Source: Lineus longissimus (Eukaryota; Nemertea; Pilidiophora; Heteronemertea; Lineidae). From it: a stretch of DNA of 64,000 bases. Under the pieces are notes generated by a model. The model was given only the letters and a program-made list of their open reading frames with translations. It was not told where the DNA came from and made no database searches. The position numbers were made by a program, and so were the translations under genes. Within the stretch, counting starts at the first letter, position 1; each line of letters begins with the position of its first letter. The DNA lies in NCBI RefSeq assembly GCF_910592395.1, contig NC_088308.1, positions 3,162,001-3,226,000 of the forward strand, in the 5' to 3' direction. Positions 1 to 14,900 of this stretch are shown here, in pieces.

Positions 1-2903
1 CTCTTTGCAATAGTTATCAATAGTTCTGCATCAACCCATGGTGTTTCTAATCAATCCATCTATACAATGTGACGTTTTTGGGCACTGTGTGATGCTGTGG
101 ACAGGTCAAGCCTTGTGCACAAGAGGTAAGTCCCGGACTGCCACGCCTGCCCCAAATGCACACTCTCAACCACTAAATAAATCAGATCATGGCGAGAAAT
201 CTAATCATATATTCACAATCCAACAGAGACTGCTGTCATAATAGAGAATAAAATCACATTAGGATGATCAAATACTATTCTCGCACACGAATAATACAAT
301 TACAGCAAGATATGCAAATATGGTAAGCAAGCTGCTTTACCACATAATCGACAAACAAAGTGTGAAATTGTTGTTTGAAAAACCATCATTTCAACAAAAA
401 CCACGACACAGACACTCTTGCAATCTGCTTGTTTTGTCCTCGCAGAGGATCCTTATTCATCGGGATCAACTTTCTTCCTGGAGCAATACATGTCAACCAA
501 CGATTACCTTTTTACAGCACACTGCATCAAAATGAATTCTTGATAATCATTGTAACAATAATTTGCTACATATTCAAAGGAAATGTTTTTTTCCACCTCG
601 ATTTTCATCGGGCAACATTACACAGAGCATCCTTCAAAGGCAAAAGCCAAATAACACACATTTTCTTACGAACTTTTCAGCAAATACGGCGTTAACTTGC
701 TTTTTTTCATTCTCAGACCGATTTACGCCTGGCTTGTTAATCCTAGCCAAGGAACCTTCCCTATTTTCAGAGCCTCATTAACCAGTCCCTTTGATAAATG
801 ACTCTGGCCATAATAGTCACAGTGGACCCTGATGGCTAATAATCAGAAGCCAATGTGCTTTTATGTTCTTCCCGAATTGCAGTTGATTGGAACTCATAAA
901 TTCCGGCAAGTCTGTACATCTCATTGCTTGCAATTTGGAGAAGAAGAAGCCTTCCTTTATATTTTTTGTTTAAGAGTTTGAAGGAGGCTTTCCTTTTTAT
1001 TTCATTGTTTTCCATCTGGAGGAAGTAAGTTCGAAGGAAGCTTTCCTTTATATCTTATTGTTTACCATCTGGAGGAAGTGAGTTCGAAGGAAGCTTTCCT
1101 TTATATCTTATTGTTTACCATCTGGAGGAAGTGAGTTCGAAGGAAGCTTTCCTTTATATCTTATTGTTTACCATCTGGAGGAAGTGAGTTCGAAGGAAGC
1201 TTTCCTTTATATCTCATTGCTTACCATCTGGAGGAAGTGAGTTCGAAGGAAGCTTTCCTTTATATCTTATTGTTTACCATCTGGAGGAAGTGAGTTCGAA
1301 GGAAGCTTTCCTTTATATCTCATTGCTTACCATCTGGAGGAAGTGAGTTCGAAGGAAGCTTTCCTTTATATCTTATTGTTTACCATCTGGAGGAGGCGAG
1401 TTTGAAGGATGTCTCTTCGCTGATATGGGCTATACATGCACATTTCTGCAAAATGCAGTCAGTGCTTGTGAAATCAAGTGAATAGATCTTCTAACCTAAG
1501 CCTGTGAGATCATCATGCCATTTTCCAAACTTTAAAACTGACTGCTGACAATTCTATACATTCAAGTGACAGCAGTAGTTTTCACTCATATCAAGAGGTA
1601 CACCTGGGACCAAACTTCCCATTCTTAAAGTTCAAAAGTTAATAATTGGGCAGGCATAAACAGGCCTATAACGTATTGATATGTTGTGGGATTATTAGGG
1701 AAATTGCCATCTGTTGCGGTGATGTATAAGGAAGGGCAGGTCATGAGGGTCCTTGATCATTCGTTTGATGTTCATGTGTATCACGTGTCCCGCAAATGAG
1801 AGACTATCATTGCTGCGACCTGAAACTATTTTAAGATAATTCAAAAATATTGCTCCTTTGTGGGTAGAATTGGTGACATTGGGTTTGAGATTCACTGCCT
1901 GTCGTAGCGATGACTAATTCTTCTTCCTCTGCAAGGGACACAGACTATTGGATCGGGATCTGTAGCACTATATTTCATCTTCTGTTGTGGGCAAATGTTG
2001 CTTTTGATACTGCCCCAGTCCTTAAGATGCTGTGTGAACGGTGATCTTCTACTGGTGTCAACATCTTTAGCAGTGGCATGTTACTCGCTTAGTTGCCATT
2101 CCCTTGTGTTTTTACAGCAATAAATCATGACATTTGCCGAAAGCATTTTCTGGAGCTGTTACAAGATATTTTGGGCTGACATACATGTACATCACGTTGT
2201 GCTCCTTTTTGTGTCATTCCAAAATAGCCAATCTTAATCACATGCGGTGAGAGTAGCCTGGGGAGTTTTAAATCTGATTGAATAGGATATTGAGAAGCGG
2301 TTGTCATGGATACCAATAATTGGTAATTTAGATTTAGGTCGTATGTGAACAAACATCTCCCAAGACTTTAAATCTAACCTTAGGTTGTTCAGAGCATTTC
2401 TGAAGGAGAGATTCTTGGCAATGTTTTTCATAGTTTCATCAGCATGGAGGAAAAAGAACTTCACGCAAATAGATCAATTTCGGCTGTGTTAGTTGTGATA
2501 TAATCCTTTTTTGCTAGGCAACTGCAATCAGCTGAATGAAATTGATGAGAATTTAAGGCATCCCACTTAATTAGCATAACCGGCAAAAGTCAGAAAGCCA
2601 GTGCCAAGGTGCACTCATTCATAGGAAAATCAAATATCATTTTCACATGGTATAAATGCCTGTTACATGATAAATGTTTTACAATATTCCAGACAGCTAA
2701 TATAAGTAATAAACCGTGTGAGACCAATCTGTTATCTTTTAATTGTCCTGACATCATTGAATACCAATTTTCCTTTTCAGCTATTTGAGACCTGTTATCG
2801 TTTTGGGCTGCCAACACCATTGTTCCCCTGCTGAGTAAATATATGACCAGGACTGCAGAACACAAGGAAAGACGAAGCAATAACCAAAGAATATTTCACT
2901 TAC
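1..2903. other. Intron downstream of slo exon 3, no coding exon seen
   Basis: The next expected channel exon (end of S2, S3) was not found on the minus strand in this stretch, so the intron appears to continue past the window edge. Besides the 53-bp minisatellite at about 972-1405 I see only AT-rich unique-looking sequence with short non-conserved open frames. Confidence 0.6.
972..1405. repeat. 53-bp minisatellite, about 8 tandem copies
   Basis: The motif GGAGGAAGTGAGTTCGAAGG recurs exactly every 53 bp (GGAAGTG at 1074, 1127, 1180, 1233, 1286, 1339). The outermost copies are degenerate, with a looser partial copy from about 938. Copies come in two versions: most have TCTTATTGTTTACC, while the copies near 1210 and 1317 have TCTCATTGCTTACC. 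The last versions therefore alternate as a 106-bp dimer. Each unit also holds a small inverted repeat, AAGGAA-GCT-TTCCTT. The array lies inside the slo gene, in an intron. Confidence 0.95.
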
Positions 2904-5900
2904 CCTTATGAAAAAATATATCATGAAGAAGACATTGAAGGCTAAATCTACTTGTTGCATCGTATTCTCCGACCATAGGTGACATTTTTCTACATAAGCG
3001 TTACTGGAAGTAGAAAAGAAAATGATGTTAATACAGTTTTTAGCAGGGGGACACGTATTAGACAAGGGCTAGTAGTTATCGGGCTCGAGACCTCCTGAGC
3101 CACCAGAGTTTTGGCACAAGCAAAAGCCCCAAGACTCCTAAAATGGCCCAGGTGTTTAAATTCGAAATTTACTTAAAAAGAATCATCCTGAGCTAATATA
3201 TTTATTGTCAGTCTCTGTGCTTTTGTTGCATATTCCATCAAATGTTCAGCCATCCCATTCAACAAGCAATGGTCACCGCCTGACATTACCAATGAATACC
3301 AATGGTAGCCCATCACCACAATGATAACACATTGCTAGCCAGAGCATGCATCAGATTTGGCTATCCGAATAGGTGGATTGGAATAACACCGGGAAATTGC
3401 TAATAGAAAATCATGAATACTGATGAATCGGATAGATCAGACTGCTTTTCAGATTTTTCCCGCCTTCTTGGTTTTGGAACATAAGAGAATGGCAACGTTA
3501 CTGAAGGACCGAATTTATAAGATACCAAAAGTTAATGTACCCCGTTTGTGAAAACATCTTTCTGAGTTACATGTTATCTTCAACATAGGCAACAACTCGG
3601 ACAGGAGAAAAACAAATCGATGTATTTGATGACCGTTGCCAGCCACAAATTGCTAGTGAGATGTTGCAACACGTAAAGAACACTGGCATCAGTAGGAGAA
3701 GCAGTGAATCGGCAGGTTCTCTCTTACTAAAAGTGAGACACATCCAGTGGTGTGGACAGGTCCTCCGCATGCAGGAAGGCTAACTTCCCAAAAGATGGGG
3801 GCAATGGCACCTGGAATTGGTTGGGAGCAACAGAAGATGTGGAAGAACTAGCATGAGGTGGTTGGACATACAATGATAGTGAAGTGGGATATTCAGTATT
3901 AACTGAAGATGTAGGTGGAGACCTTGAGTAGCCGCCGCAGACAAGACACTGTGGCATAACATTCAAATTGCATGCACTTTTGATGTCCCAGACATGACAT
4001 TAGGTTCCGTTAGAGAGAGAGTGTGAGAGTGTATACACGTATCTACAAGAAGAACACATTGACTAGATGTTGAAATAAGAGAACCATCACCTTCAGTCAT
4101 GAGGACTAAGGTGGCCCCAATTAACCAAAGCCTCCAATATGTAACAAAACCCCCGAGATCTACCATGCATGCAAGCGATAGTGTACTGTAAACCTTGAAA
4201 CTTGCTGCCAAAAGCAATTAAAAAAAACAACTCTTATGCACTTTCCAATAAATTCGGGAAGCAAACAAAATATTTAGTCTACCGCCAATTGAACATCAGC
4301 AAATTTGCCAACTTATCTTTGTGTACATTTCACGGTTTACAGTACCGCTAATTAAGAATTAAGTTACTACCGTTCATGTTTTTCTTCTCCTATGTATAAA
4401 CTAGAAGGAATGGTACCAAATGAATTTTACTAGGCGGGAAATGGAATCCATATGAACATTCATGGGTGAAAGTTCCACAAATCGTGTATCTCAGCTTTGG
4501 ATCTCTAAATCATTGGTGTCATAATCAAAAATACTTGTCCAGTATAATTTGCCAGGAATATCAACCCACGCCAGAACCAATCTGAATTCATTAAGTGCCA
4601 GACTTTCAGAAGCCAGTGGGATTGATTCCACTCACGTGGTGACAGGGCAACACCGATCTGCCATCGGATATGGTTTAAGTTGCCATTAATACAAATCAGG
4701 CGGGACAGACACCAATGCTGGCTGAAATGGGGATTGATCACCACCAGATTATCAGAAAGTATGAAGCGATTACAGTAAACAAGACACACTAAAATTGGAT
4801 AATTTAAGGGATTGATACTGAATTGGAGGTATTGGTTGTCTCAACCCGGTTTGGAGGTGAAATGTTGACCAAAACCGAGACAGAGCCTAAAAGCTAGGAA
4901 TTTTTTTCAATGCGATCTGCAATCATGATCGCATGATCATCTTTTTACCACTCATCGCAGGGATTATTGTCGCAGGTCTCAGCAATGAAAATTGCCCGTT
5001 TGCGAGCACTTTAGTGTATGATGTATTACAGCTATATCCGCATGGCTTCACTGCTGCAATTTCTAATTCCATTAATTGGTTATTAATGACTAATTATTTC
5101 TGTGTGTCCATTATTCCCTGGGTTGCAGGATGGGAAATCGATGGTGAATGCCATTATAAAACAGCACGGACGATACCTTGGGTAATGGTGGCATGCAGAA
5201 ATATCCGGAGCTGAGCATTGCTATTGAAGCCTCTGTGATAATCTAATGAATTATTTGATGGCATTGGTTCATCCTTGTCAGCGGTGGCCTCCATGGCTAA
5301 GAATAGGCCCTTTCATTAAAGACTTTAGTGCACTACTTATGCAAAACTTTCAGGTACAATGTAGATGGAGTGGAATACACAGCTAAAACACTTTAATTTG
5401 TCTGCGAGGAGAATGTATAACATCAAAAAGATGAGATCTTTTGTCAGTTGGTTGCTATGTCTAACTGCTATGTCTACTTCAAGCTTAGATCATTGAACCC
5501 ATGGTGTGGATTGGTTCTCTGGGGTGGCTTTGAGACAAAATCGTATCTAGGTACAAAGACTGAGCTGAGAAAATGCACTAGAGTTGAGTTACTTTTCTGC
5601 AGTGTTGTGCACGGCAAGGAATTCTAGTTACGAAGAGAACCGTGATTTCATGGAACATCCCCTCACAGACAATCATTATCTCAGATGACACTGGTCACGA
5701 AGGAAAAAAAGGCCACAGTCGCCCACGCATCTTCTAAATATCTCGATCAAATCACAGATGATAGTGCTTAGCATAGACTGTGAATAATTGATTATCCTAA
5801 CCCAGCTGACGGACAAATCAGGCTCTTCTTTCAGGGATTACCGAATCTGTAGTCATCTTTCAAAATGCCAATTAATAAGAAAGATTCTGACCTGTTATAT

Positions 5901-8900
5901 GTTCCAGACTAAGCTCCTCAAGAAGCAGTAATCAGTTGGTAATAAACCCGGTACATTGAATACAACATACATGTAACCATAGAAAATCTTCTGCTACAAA
6001 AAAGGCACCAGCAGAACTAGCTGTGGTAATTAGGAATAAGGAATATGCCAAACAATACTTCTTGACTCTCCACATTTTCATGCTCCAAAAAGGATCAACT
6101 AACTACACAATCATGCTTGTCAATACAGAATAAGAGACACTTTCAATCCCACGGCAGAGGATCTCTGATCGTACAACACGGGGTACCGACAGTAATGATA
6201 GTTTTGAGGAAGGCAACACTTTGAGCAAAATCAGCAAAAATAAAACAGAAATTCGGGGGTTTACATCACATTTTTCGTAAAGTTCAAAAATATAGGGCTT
6301 CTTGGAATTTCAATGGCCCTTTGGGACTTTTGCCTCATGAACCCCATCTATAGCTATGTCCATTGAGTACGAACACAGAGAGCGCTATTCTAACACCGAT
6401 GATATCAATTACCCTTCATCATCCTGAATCTCATGTTCTCTGCAAATAACAGGAATACTCTAGGTCGGAATTTCTTCATGCAACCACACATAGAGAGCAA
6501 GAGAAAAATTGTAAGAATATTGAAAGAATTGTAAAAATTGTAAACCCGTTAAAATACATAAAATAAACTTTGTGCAGATATCTTGGAAAGATTGCTGTTG
6601 ATCAATCGAAGATGTACGACAATAAAAAAGTGATTGAACAAAAACGGAAATTCAAGCATCCATACATATGATACAAAAGCCCCACAGGTCAACTTTGGTG
6701 AAAATAAAACTATTTCAGCACGTCAGACAGCGGCTCCTTGGTATTTGAGAGCTAAAACAGCCAAGGACTAAAAAAAACCAGACAGCCGCTGACAAAATTC
6801 CGCAAAAGTGGACTAGTGGGGCTGCTTCACTTGCAAGATCGTCAGTGCTTGTGTGTCATACATGTTTTCGCAAAATGCTAAATCAGCATCATTTTAAAAG
6901 CAACAAATATATGGTAGATAATTAGGGACTTATTTTTTTACTTACTTTGATGCGTCAATGAAGTAGATAATTAAGGATGCTATGCTGAGAAAAAACACCA
7001 GTACAACCTGCAAAGAGAGAGGGACATGACATCAGTTGAGAAAAGATTCACGCAGATGTAAAGAACACTCGTTAATTCGAATGACCAGGGGGTGAAGTGA
7101 AAACTGTAAACTGAGAACTTTTCACTGAGTTACCAAAGGTAACCATGCTCCAGTGAACAGTTTGAGTCCCAGCTTCAAAATTGGAAGATTGGGGAGTGTA
7201 GAACCAGTGAGTTCACTTCTGACCTTTGGGACAGCACTTCCCTTCTGAAGCACCCCATGAAAATCTAAGAATATGAAATGATAGGTCAGCACTGCAGGGG
7301 TTGAACAAATCCACCATGTAGCACATCTTTTAAGCATATAAGCTCAACAATACGGGATTAAAAAGTCCTTGCTTAAAACATGAAATGAATGTAGCAAAAT
7401 TCATTGAATACTTTTCATATTCAATGAAATAAGGATAGAGTAAGTAATAGCAAAGAAACGATATGCTTTTTAACCCATATATATCCACAGCAAAACATAC
7501 ACCTAGCTCGGCTCTTATGTCAGGTTTACATTTAGCATGATTAGTGAGAAGATAATGCATCAATACATGAAAGATTCCGTCAAACTGTGGCTGAAACCCT
7601 TGATGCCTGGATGAAATTCTCTTCCCCTCGCAATCTAATCACAAGACCATTTGACCTTGGTGAAAGTCAGGTTTCCATAGTGAGGAAATAAAATAGAAAC
7701 CAAGGCAAACTTAACCCTCGCATTGCTAAGCCAATGGAATATATTCGAGATCAATGCTCATTTCCCAATAAGCATAGTTCACTCCATATCACCAACCTAG
7801 TTTCATGAAGGTTTGCCGTATTTTGCCACAGGCAGTACTGTTCCCAAGTTAAGAATAGAGAATTGTACGTTTATTATATTAAGATCATGGCGCCAACAGC
7901 CAGTACTAAAGGTGAAACATAGCCACAGTCTGTAATTGTGGTAAGATACTTATAGTATAGATAGTAACGCCATCAGCAGCAAAAGAAGGCAAATTCCATT
8001 ACACATTATTGCTTTCCGAATGAGAAATATTACTTCTGTTGAGCAAGAAATATGTATAGATCAGATAGTATTAAAGGCCTAGGCCATTCAAGTTCACTGT
8101 ACAGCTCTTCTAGTATCTTAAGTAAAGAGAGATAAAAGTTACTGTGGTACAGTTCCAATACAAGCAAATTTGCTGAATCTTGGCTTAGCATTTGTATATC
8201 AGTCCTCACAATGGTTGACATTTATATACACGAGTGGCAATTTTCAAATTCAAGTCTGAAGCAATGCACCTTTTTATTTTGATTAGGGACTACACATTGG
8301 TGCACGCTTTCAGAAGATGAGTTGGAAAAATATTCAATGTATTCAGAGAGTAATAGATGCAACAAATATCGTAACTCTAAACCATATCACAAGTGCATGA
8401 AGGTCAGAGAGAACCAAGAAAGAAACAGCTCCAAAGGCCTTTGTTGACTGAGAACGCGATTTTGCTTTGTAGTTTGGTCGTCTTTTGAAGGCCATGGTTT
8501 TAGATTTCTTGGCCAACTCTCACTTGCTGTTGGACAGAAGTTGAAAGTGGAGTGCGAAGCTTGAGCTTATGGAATGTTAAAAGAATATAAAGTTAATGAT
8601 ACAGTCGACAAGGTACGCTATCATTACAAAACAACACTCGCCCAAGCACAGCAGAATCTCGAGCAAGGAATCTACCTTTGCTTATAGAGCGTTGGCAGCA
8701 GGTGGTTATAAAGGTCAAGGTCGGAGGAATATAAGCCGTCATAAGATAACTGCTTTTCTTCTGCATTCTGCTCTTTCGAGTATTCTTTGCAATCCATTAC
8801 ATAGGGAGCATGTTTCATACAATTGTGTACCAATCGAGGTTACTGACTCGATCTTCTCGGACAGGGAGCCACAATCAAAGAAAGGATGGAACAGGGAGAC

Positions 8901-11900
8901 AGGTAGTCATATATTTGCCATTGTGTTACCCTGACAACCTTGTGGTGATTCAATTAGCCTCAGGTCTCAGTAAGGATTGACAAAGGTTACATCAAAATGA
9001 TAACTCAATCGCTATTCCTCAGACAGCTGCCGCAAACCTAATATGTGATCATACTGACAAAACGAATTTTGTGGTTAATTTCTCATATGACTTTTCAATT
9101 CACAGACGGAAATCTTTGATATCGCTATTTTGATGAACAAGATGTATTGCCGAGACAGTGTTGACAATGTCTTTGCAAGCAATCAAACCTTCATGAATCC
9201 ATCAGACGAAAGAAGCCAAGAAGCCATGACCATGAGCAAACAAGCATGTTCATCATTCAGTAAAGAAAGGTAGATCATGATGAACCAACATATCAGTTTT
9301 TACAAGGCGTCCTTGAAGAAGAGTGGTGTTTGGTAGGTACACTGGCTGTGCTCATCAAGCGTTCTCGAGAAGGAATGTTATGATACATGGTCCACCTGGT
9401 ATGGGTTCCTATTTGAACTTGGAGTCCTAGAGAGAGAAACTGGCTCAAAGGTAATGGCAGGTAGCATGCTGTTCTATCATGACCAGAAGAGATCATAAAA
9501 CGTGGACCAGCTCTTGCTGAAAGGGAGAGGTCTGAGGACTTGATCGCTGGCTTGAATGACCTTTGCAATGCTTCTCGAAACCTTCGTACCAAAGAATAAA
9601 GAAGTTATGCATGATCAAGTGAGGCAAAGAATGAGCAGCATCTTCTCAAGCAGAGTCCCTCTGTGGACGCCTTATGATTGTGACAGTTTGTTGAAAAGTG
9701 CTTTGAGATGCAAGTCTGATGAAAGAACTAAGAGGTATAATTATTGATACTTCTGGTTCTGGTAGAACAGCTATACTTGGCGCACTATCAGAAGGAATAC
9801 TGAAAGCCTTCAACACTCACTTCTGACTTTGGCAAGTAGGTTAAGGTTCTGTAAGCAAGCAAATCTACTTGGCATGTTAATGCATTTACCTCCTAACAGT
9901 GAATGATATAAAGACTAGTAGATTCTTTACATCAGGTTTCTACAGAAAGGTGTAAAGGTACATGATGTTTATTAATTCTTTTGAATATCACCTAATGTTT
10001 TATCGATGGAAAAGTTGTGGTCCATTACCCAAACATAAGACTGCACCTGTGTTGCACAAGCTGTGATGGAAGTCAGTTTGGAAGAAAGCATTCACCACAA
10101 ACATGCACAAGTAGAACGTGAATCTATTAAATCATTATCACGTTCATTGCCTACCGCTTCCACAGTACTCGATCGTGAAAAGTTGGTGTTAAAGATATGT
10201 AGCAATGATCTTAATGATTGGTACGGAGATTGAGTATGGCAAGGTGAGTCTAATGGTCATCACCTGAGGAAAAGTTCAAAGCTTCAACCTATTCTAAGAT
10301 TTACAGGATCGTGGGAAAGGAAGCTTACTCGCTCTAGTTCCTTAACATGAATTTCAACATATTGCAGCCTCATTCTGGCAAAGACGTTTAGATTCTAAAT
10401 TTGTAAGACTCACATTTACCAACCCAGTACATACTTTAGATTCCTCTGGTGTTTTATCATTTCAAAGCAAAGGACAAGAAAACCCCATCCACACTTAGAT
10501 CTTGCAGAGGGTATAACATCCTATAGAACCAGCAGCACTCAGAACAACAGTTCTGAAAGGACATGGCGTTTTCATATAATGATACTACAATGTTACCCAG
10601 GATGATTCTGGATAACTAAGGGTTGACCACAGATGCCACCATTTTGACTAGAACTTGAAATCCTAAAGCAATTAGAACTTTTTCAAAACGTAGTGAATGC
10701 TAATTTCCAGAGAACAGCCTCCCATGATTTAAATGAGCATTCAATTCATTTGGAAAGAGTTATACATGTAATTGCTTTAGGATTTTGAGGTCTAGCCAAA
10801 ATGGCGGTACCTATGGTCAACCCTTAAAGTACATCCAAGTTGGTCTTCAGTAAAATTAAAGGTATACCCAGGACAACATTGACTATTTCAGCTATAGTTT
10901 CAGTCAACATGTCACAGAGCGTTATGTGATTATTTGTTTGATTTCCCAAGAACCATAACATCTCTTTACCATGATTTCCTATTTGAGACAGCCTCGATTA
11001 TAATTTCAGTCAATCTGTCATAGACCATTGTGTAATTATGTGCTAGATTTCCCACTTACTGTCTGCAATCAGTGCTGATGTGTACTCTATTATTCTGATC
11101 AATAACGAGGAGCCTACCACTACCGACGCTATACACTCGCAATCGTGAGAAATGTTCGTATAACCCAAATGTCAAGGGAAGCAAACCACGAGACAACAGA
11201 AAGTTTGAGGCAGAATATGCAGGGATGTGAAAGTGCCTTTAGTAAAACATGATGCTGTCCTCAGAACTGTCATTCTCGCAAAAATTAGCCTCTTAAATTC
11301 TTTTTCGTCAGTTTTCGAAAATTCTAAGTTATGAAGAAAGCGAAGGCATAGATCTTCCTATTTCTGCTGTTAAATTAATCTTTTTTTACCACGAAAGAAG
11401 CAGAAATCTTCCAAAAATCAAAACATTTACAGCCCTGCTTTATCCAGAACGAGGAAGATAGTAGCCGAGACTGCAGAACATCTACAGTGTGGAACACCCA
11501 CGCTTGAAACAGAAACAACGGAAGTCCCCAAAGATGCTGCTCAGACCTGCCATAAATAGCTCATCCAACTAAGCGACAGAAGCATTTCGTAATGTGTGAT
11601 GTCTTGTGGGCAGATTGACAATAGCAGACGGATGACACATTCCTGGGGATTCTCCATGCAGCTATCGTTGTTCAAGGTCTTGTCTTTTATATCACAGCCC
11701 ACTTTTCCTTTTGATCTTACCTAATCCTATATCCTTTCTTTAGACCATAATGGTTTTGCATGTAAAAAGCTGGACGATGGACATCCAATTATGAGGTGGA
11801 CATCTTTATCTGCTTTGCTGATGGTTTGATATTCACTAGGCCTTCATCAAAGAATGACACACTCGTCCTCCCACAGCAGACCTTTGTATCATTCCTAAAA

Positions 11901-14900
11901 TGCGCTCAGTCGAGTTTACTTTAGAAATGATTCAATGGCCTGCAATGGGAGGATGGATACACGGGCCTAATTTTCAAGGAAAGAACTTGACTGTCCACAG
12001 GTCACATTTTCTTAAACATTCGACTGTCCAAATGAAATGAGGGTCAGTTTGTGGTTTTTCATCATTCAAGCCTCATCATGCGCTTGCCAACAACACCATC
12101 AACAAAAGCATGTCATCTCTTAGTAACCACCGACACAATAACGATCAACGACCAACGATGTAAGCTTTTGTTATTACTACACAGAATAATCATAGCAATA
12201 AATATAAATAACGTCTAATGTCATATTTTTTGCACAGAACCCAACTACGCTTCGCAATATGTGCCAACTTGTGATTTTCATTTTCAAGTGGTAGATTACA
12301 GAATTCCTTTGGCAAAAGCCCCCGAAAATGTGGCAGTATACAAAAGCACGCACATGTATGATGTAATTATTAGCATAGACTTTTTGTCCACTACCCTGTT
12401 CAAATAAAACAGTAAGTGGGCAATTGACATTGTTTTCATCCAGTAATCACAGGCTTCTTCCCTCGTAAAGAGTTCAGCAAACAGCTTCCCTGAACGATTT
12501 GGTTAGAAACACGGCAAATAACCAAAGTGTGCAGCTTGTAGCTTGAAGTGCTAGACCTGGAGATGGGCAAATACTGGGGTTAGCTATAGGTTATTCATTA
12601 ATATTATTGACAGAAACATTCAGGCTCCTCCACTAGCACTATACTGTTTTAAACCGGCTCTTAATGGAGCTGTGGTGGTGTAGTGGCTCAGGCCTCTGAC
12701 TAGCGGTCAAGAGATCCGAAACCACCAATTAAAATTGGTGGTTTCGTAGGTTTCCTGGCCAAAATCCAATCAGTCATGTGTTCTACCCACTCGGAAATCG
12801 CACTCTAGTGGTTTTGCTGTTGTCTCGATTGCCACTTGCCATCCCTGATCAGTTGTTTCCCAATGTTCATTCCACCGTCAATCTCTATACCGATCACAAT
12901 CTCGAGACACATCACCTGAATAGAGCTGTTTTTGTCTCCTTATTCGCCTGGTTGTCAAGGTAGCAAAGCCATGGAGACATTCACCCCCGGCAACAACAGT
13001 GACACTGGTGAGATTATTCCATATAGAAGTGAGGAAAGGACGGAGGGATAATAGACTTTGGGTAGTACCAATAACACATTTATTTTCGCAATGAGAGTAC
13101 GCTATATATAACCTGACAATATCATAGGTGGGATCATGTCAGTTTGACAAAACACTTATTACAACCATTGGTTAACCATCAATTGGAGGTCTAGAGTGCT
13201 AGCAAAGTAAATATAGCCACTCCTCCCACAGACATTGACCAAAACTGTAGGGACCCAATACCTACGCCTAAATCTTCCACATCCAGGGCTGTTATCAAAT
13301 GCTGAGCCATTTATCAAGTCTTCCAGATTCCGATACATTATGCTGAAGTAGAGGACGAGATTGATGAAGGAGCTGGGTCGTGATACAAAGCGATAGGTTC
13401 ACAACGCCTAATGGACTGCATCACGTGTCTCATGTTATATCGATCAGGATTAAGAAACAAGAGGAGGAACATTTTTAAGGGAAAATATCGGCTTGATCGA
13501 TCGTAGGTTGGCTAATAAAGTGCCCACAAGTAGGGAATTCTTATCGCTGCGACCTGTGACAAATAGCAATGTGATGAGCGATAAAAAACTGCTTCTCTGC
13601 AGATATAATCAAAAGCTGCCTTGATCAATCTTTTTAAGTGTTTATTCGCTCACTTAAATATGATAAACAACTTGTTGCTAAAATTCAATTCTGCTATGGC
13701 CCAGAGATGCCTTACCCTTATACAGGTACAAGTAATTTGAATTTAACCATAATTTACAGCCCCAAATAATACAGAAAATGTTTATATCTGCTGTAAACTT
13801 CAAGGTGAGCAAAATGATACTCTATGTACATTATCAAATTTCATTGCACCTGATGATGGTACTTAATATCGCAGAGGCTTATTGCGCACAACAACACCTG
13901 ATTTCTACATTATCATTCAAAAGCCTTCAATAAAGTACGTATATAAACAAACTCACTTATAGAAGCTGAGCCCTTTAATTGAATCTGGGTATCAAATTCC
14001 AACTTGCTTACTTTCTAGAATATAACATCATACATATAAGGCCGGATATTTCTACGACATCATTTTTAGCACTGCGGTATTGATTACATCGATCACATCG
14101 ATTGCATATCGAACTCTTCCATAAACAATTGGTATTTTTCACTTCAAAATTTCAATATACTCATACACGGAGATATGTACAGTTTGCCTATCCTAGAATA
14201 TTGATAATTTACAGTTTTTATAAAAACTATTTATGAATGAGGAAGACGGACATTGTACATGTAGGTACAGCACTGTCAATTTTCTATTCTGCTTATTTTC
14301 ATTCGTTCAGTTGAAGAAGAGTGTCTCACAAGCCAAAATTTGACCTCTATAATAATGAAACCTCTCTATAAAGAACAACATTTGTCTGCCCCAGGAGTGT
14401 CCTTAATAAAGAGGTTCTACTGCAAATACAAACTATCATGAAACTGGGCGATAGATACACCAGAAAAAGATTTGATCTGTCGAGATGCTTAGCACCGCAC
14501 CCACTACATTTTCTTTGAAATGAAATATTGGATTCACGTTAAAAATTATAGCCTGAAGAAACGAACATAGGAGTTACGTGTACTTATGTACATGCTACAG
14601 TTCAAATTATGTTCTGTTAATGATTCAACCCTCCATTGTCTGCTATAGCAATTGTGCAAAATTCTTTGGTGCCTTTAGCACTTGCATGAGGCAATTGCAT
14701 TCCGGTTCCAGTAATATCAGGCAGCCTGCGAAATACCAGCAACGAGAAAAATGTAAAATGAGTTATATCATCTGTGCAAATTACAGACATGAATTTTCGA
14801 TTTTCTAGAAAATTTCCAGAAAAGAAGCCCAATGCTTCTTGTTGAGCGCAACTAACCCCTGAAGAGAAGCCGTGATATGTAAAGCCATTTTGACATTCTG

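Noticed and set aside
972-1405. CRISPR-like array
   Set aside because: The 53-bp units are head to tail without unique spacers, and the DNA is eukaryotic.
6722-6793. Nested hairpin (GTCAGACAGCGGCT/AGACAGCCGCTGAC and TCCTTGG/CCAAGGA)
   Set aside because: Real pairing, but short and interrupted; no second copy or context to give it meaning.
8596-8934. 112-codon plus-strand frame in slo intron 1
   Set aside because: No similarity to known domains and no promoter or splice support.
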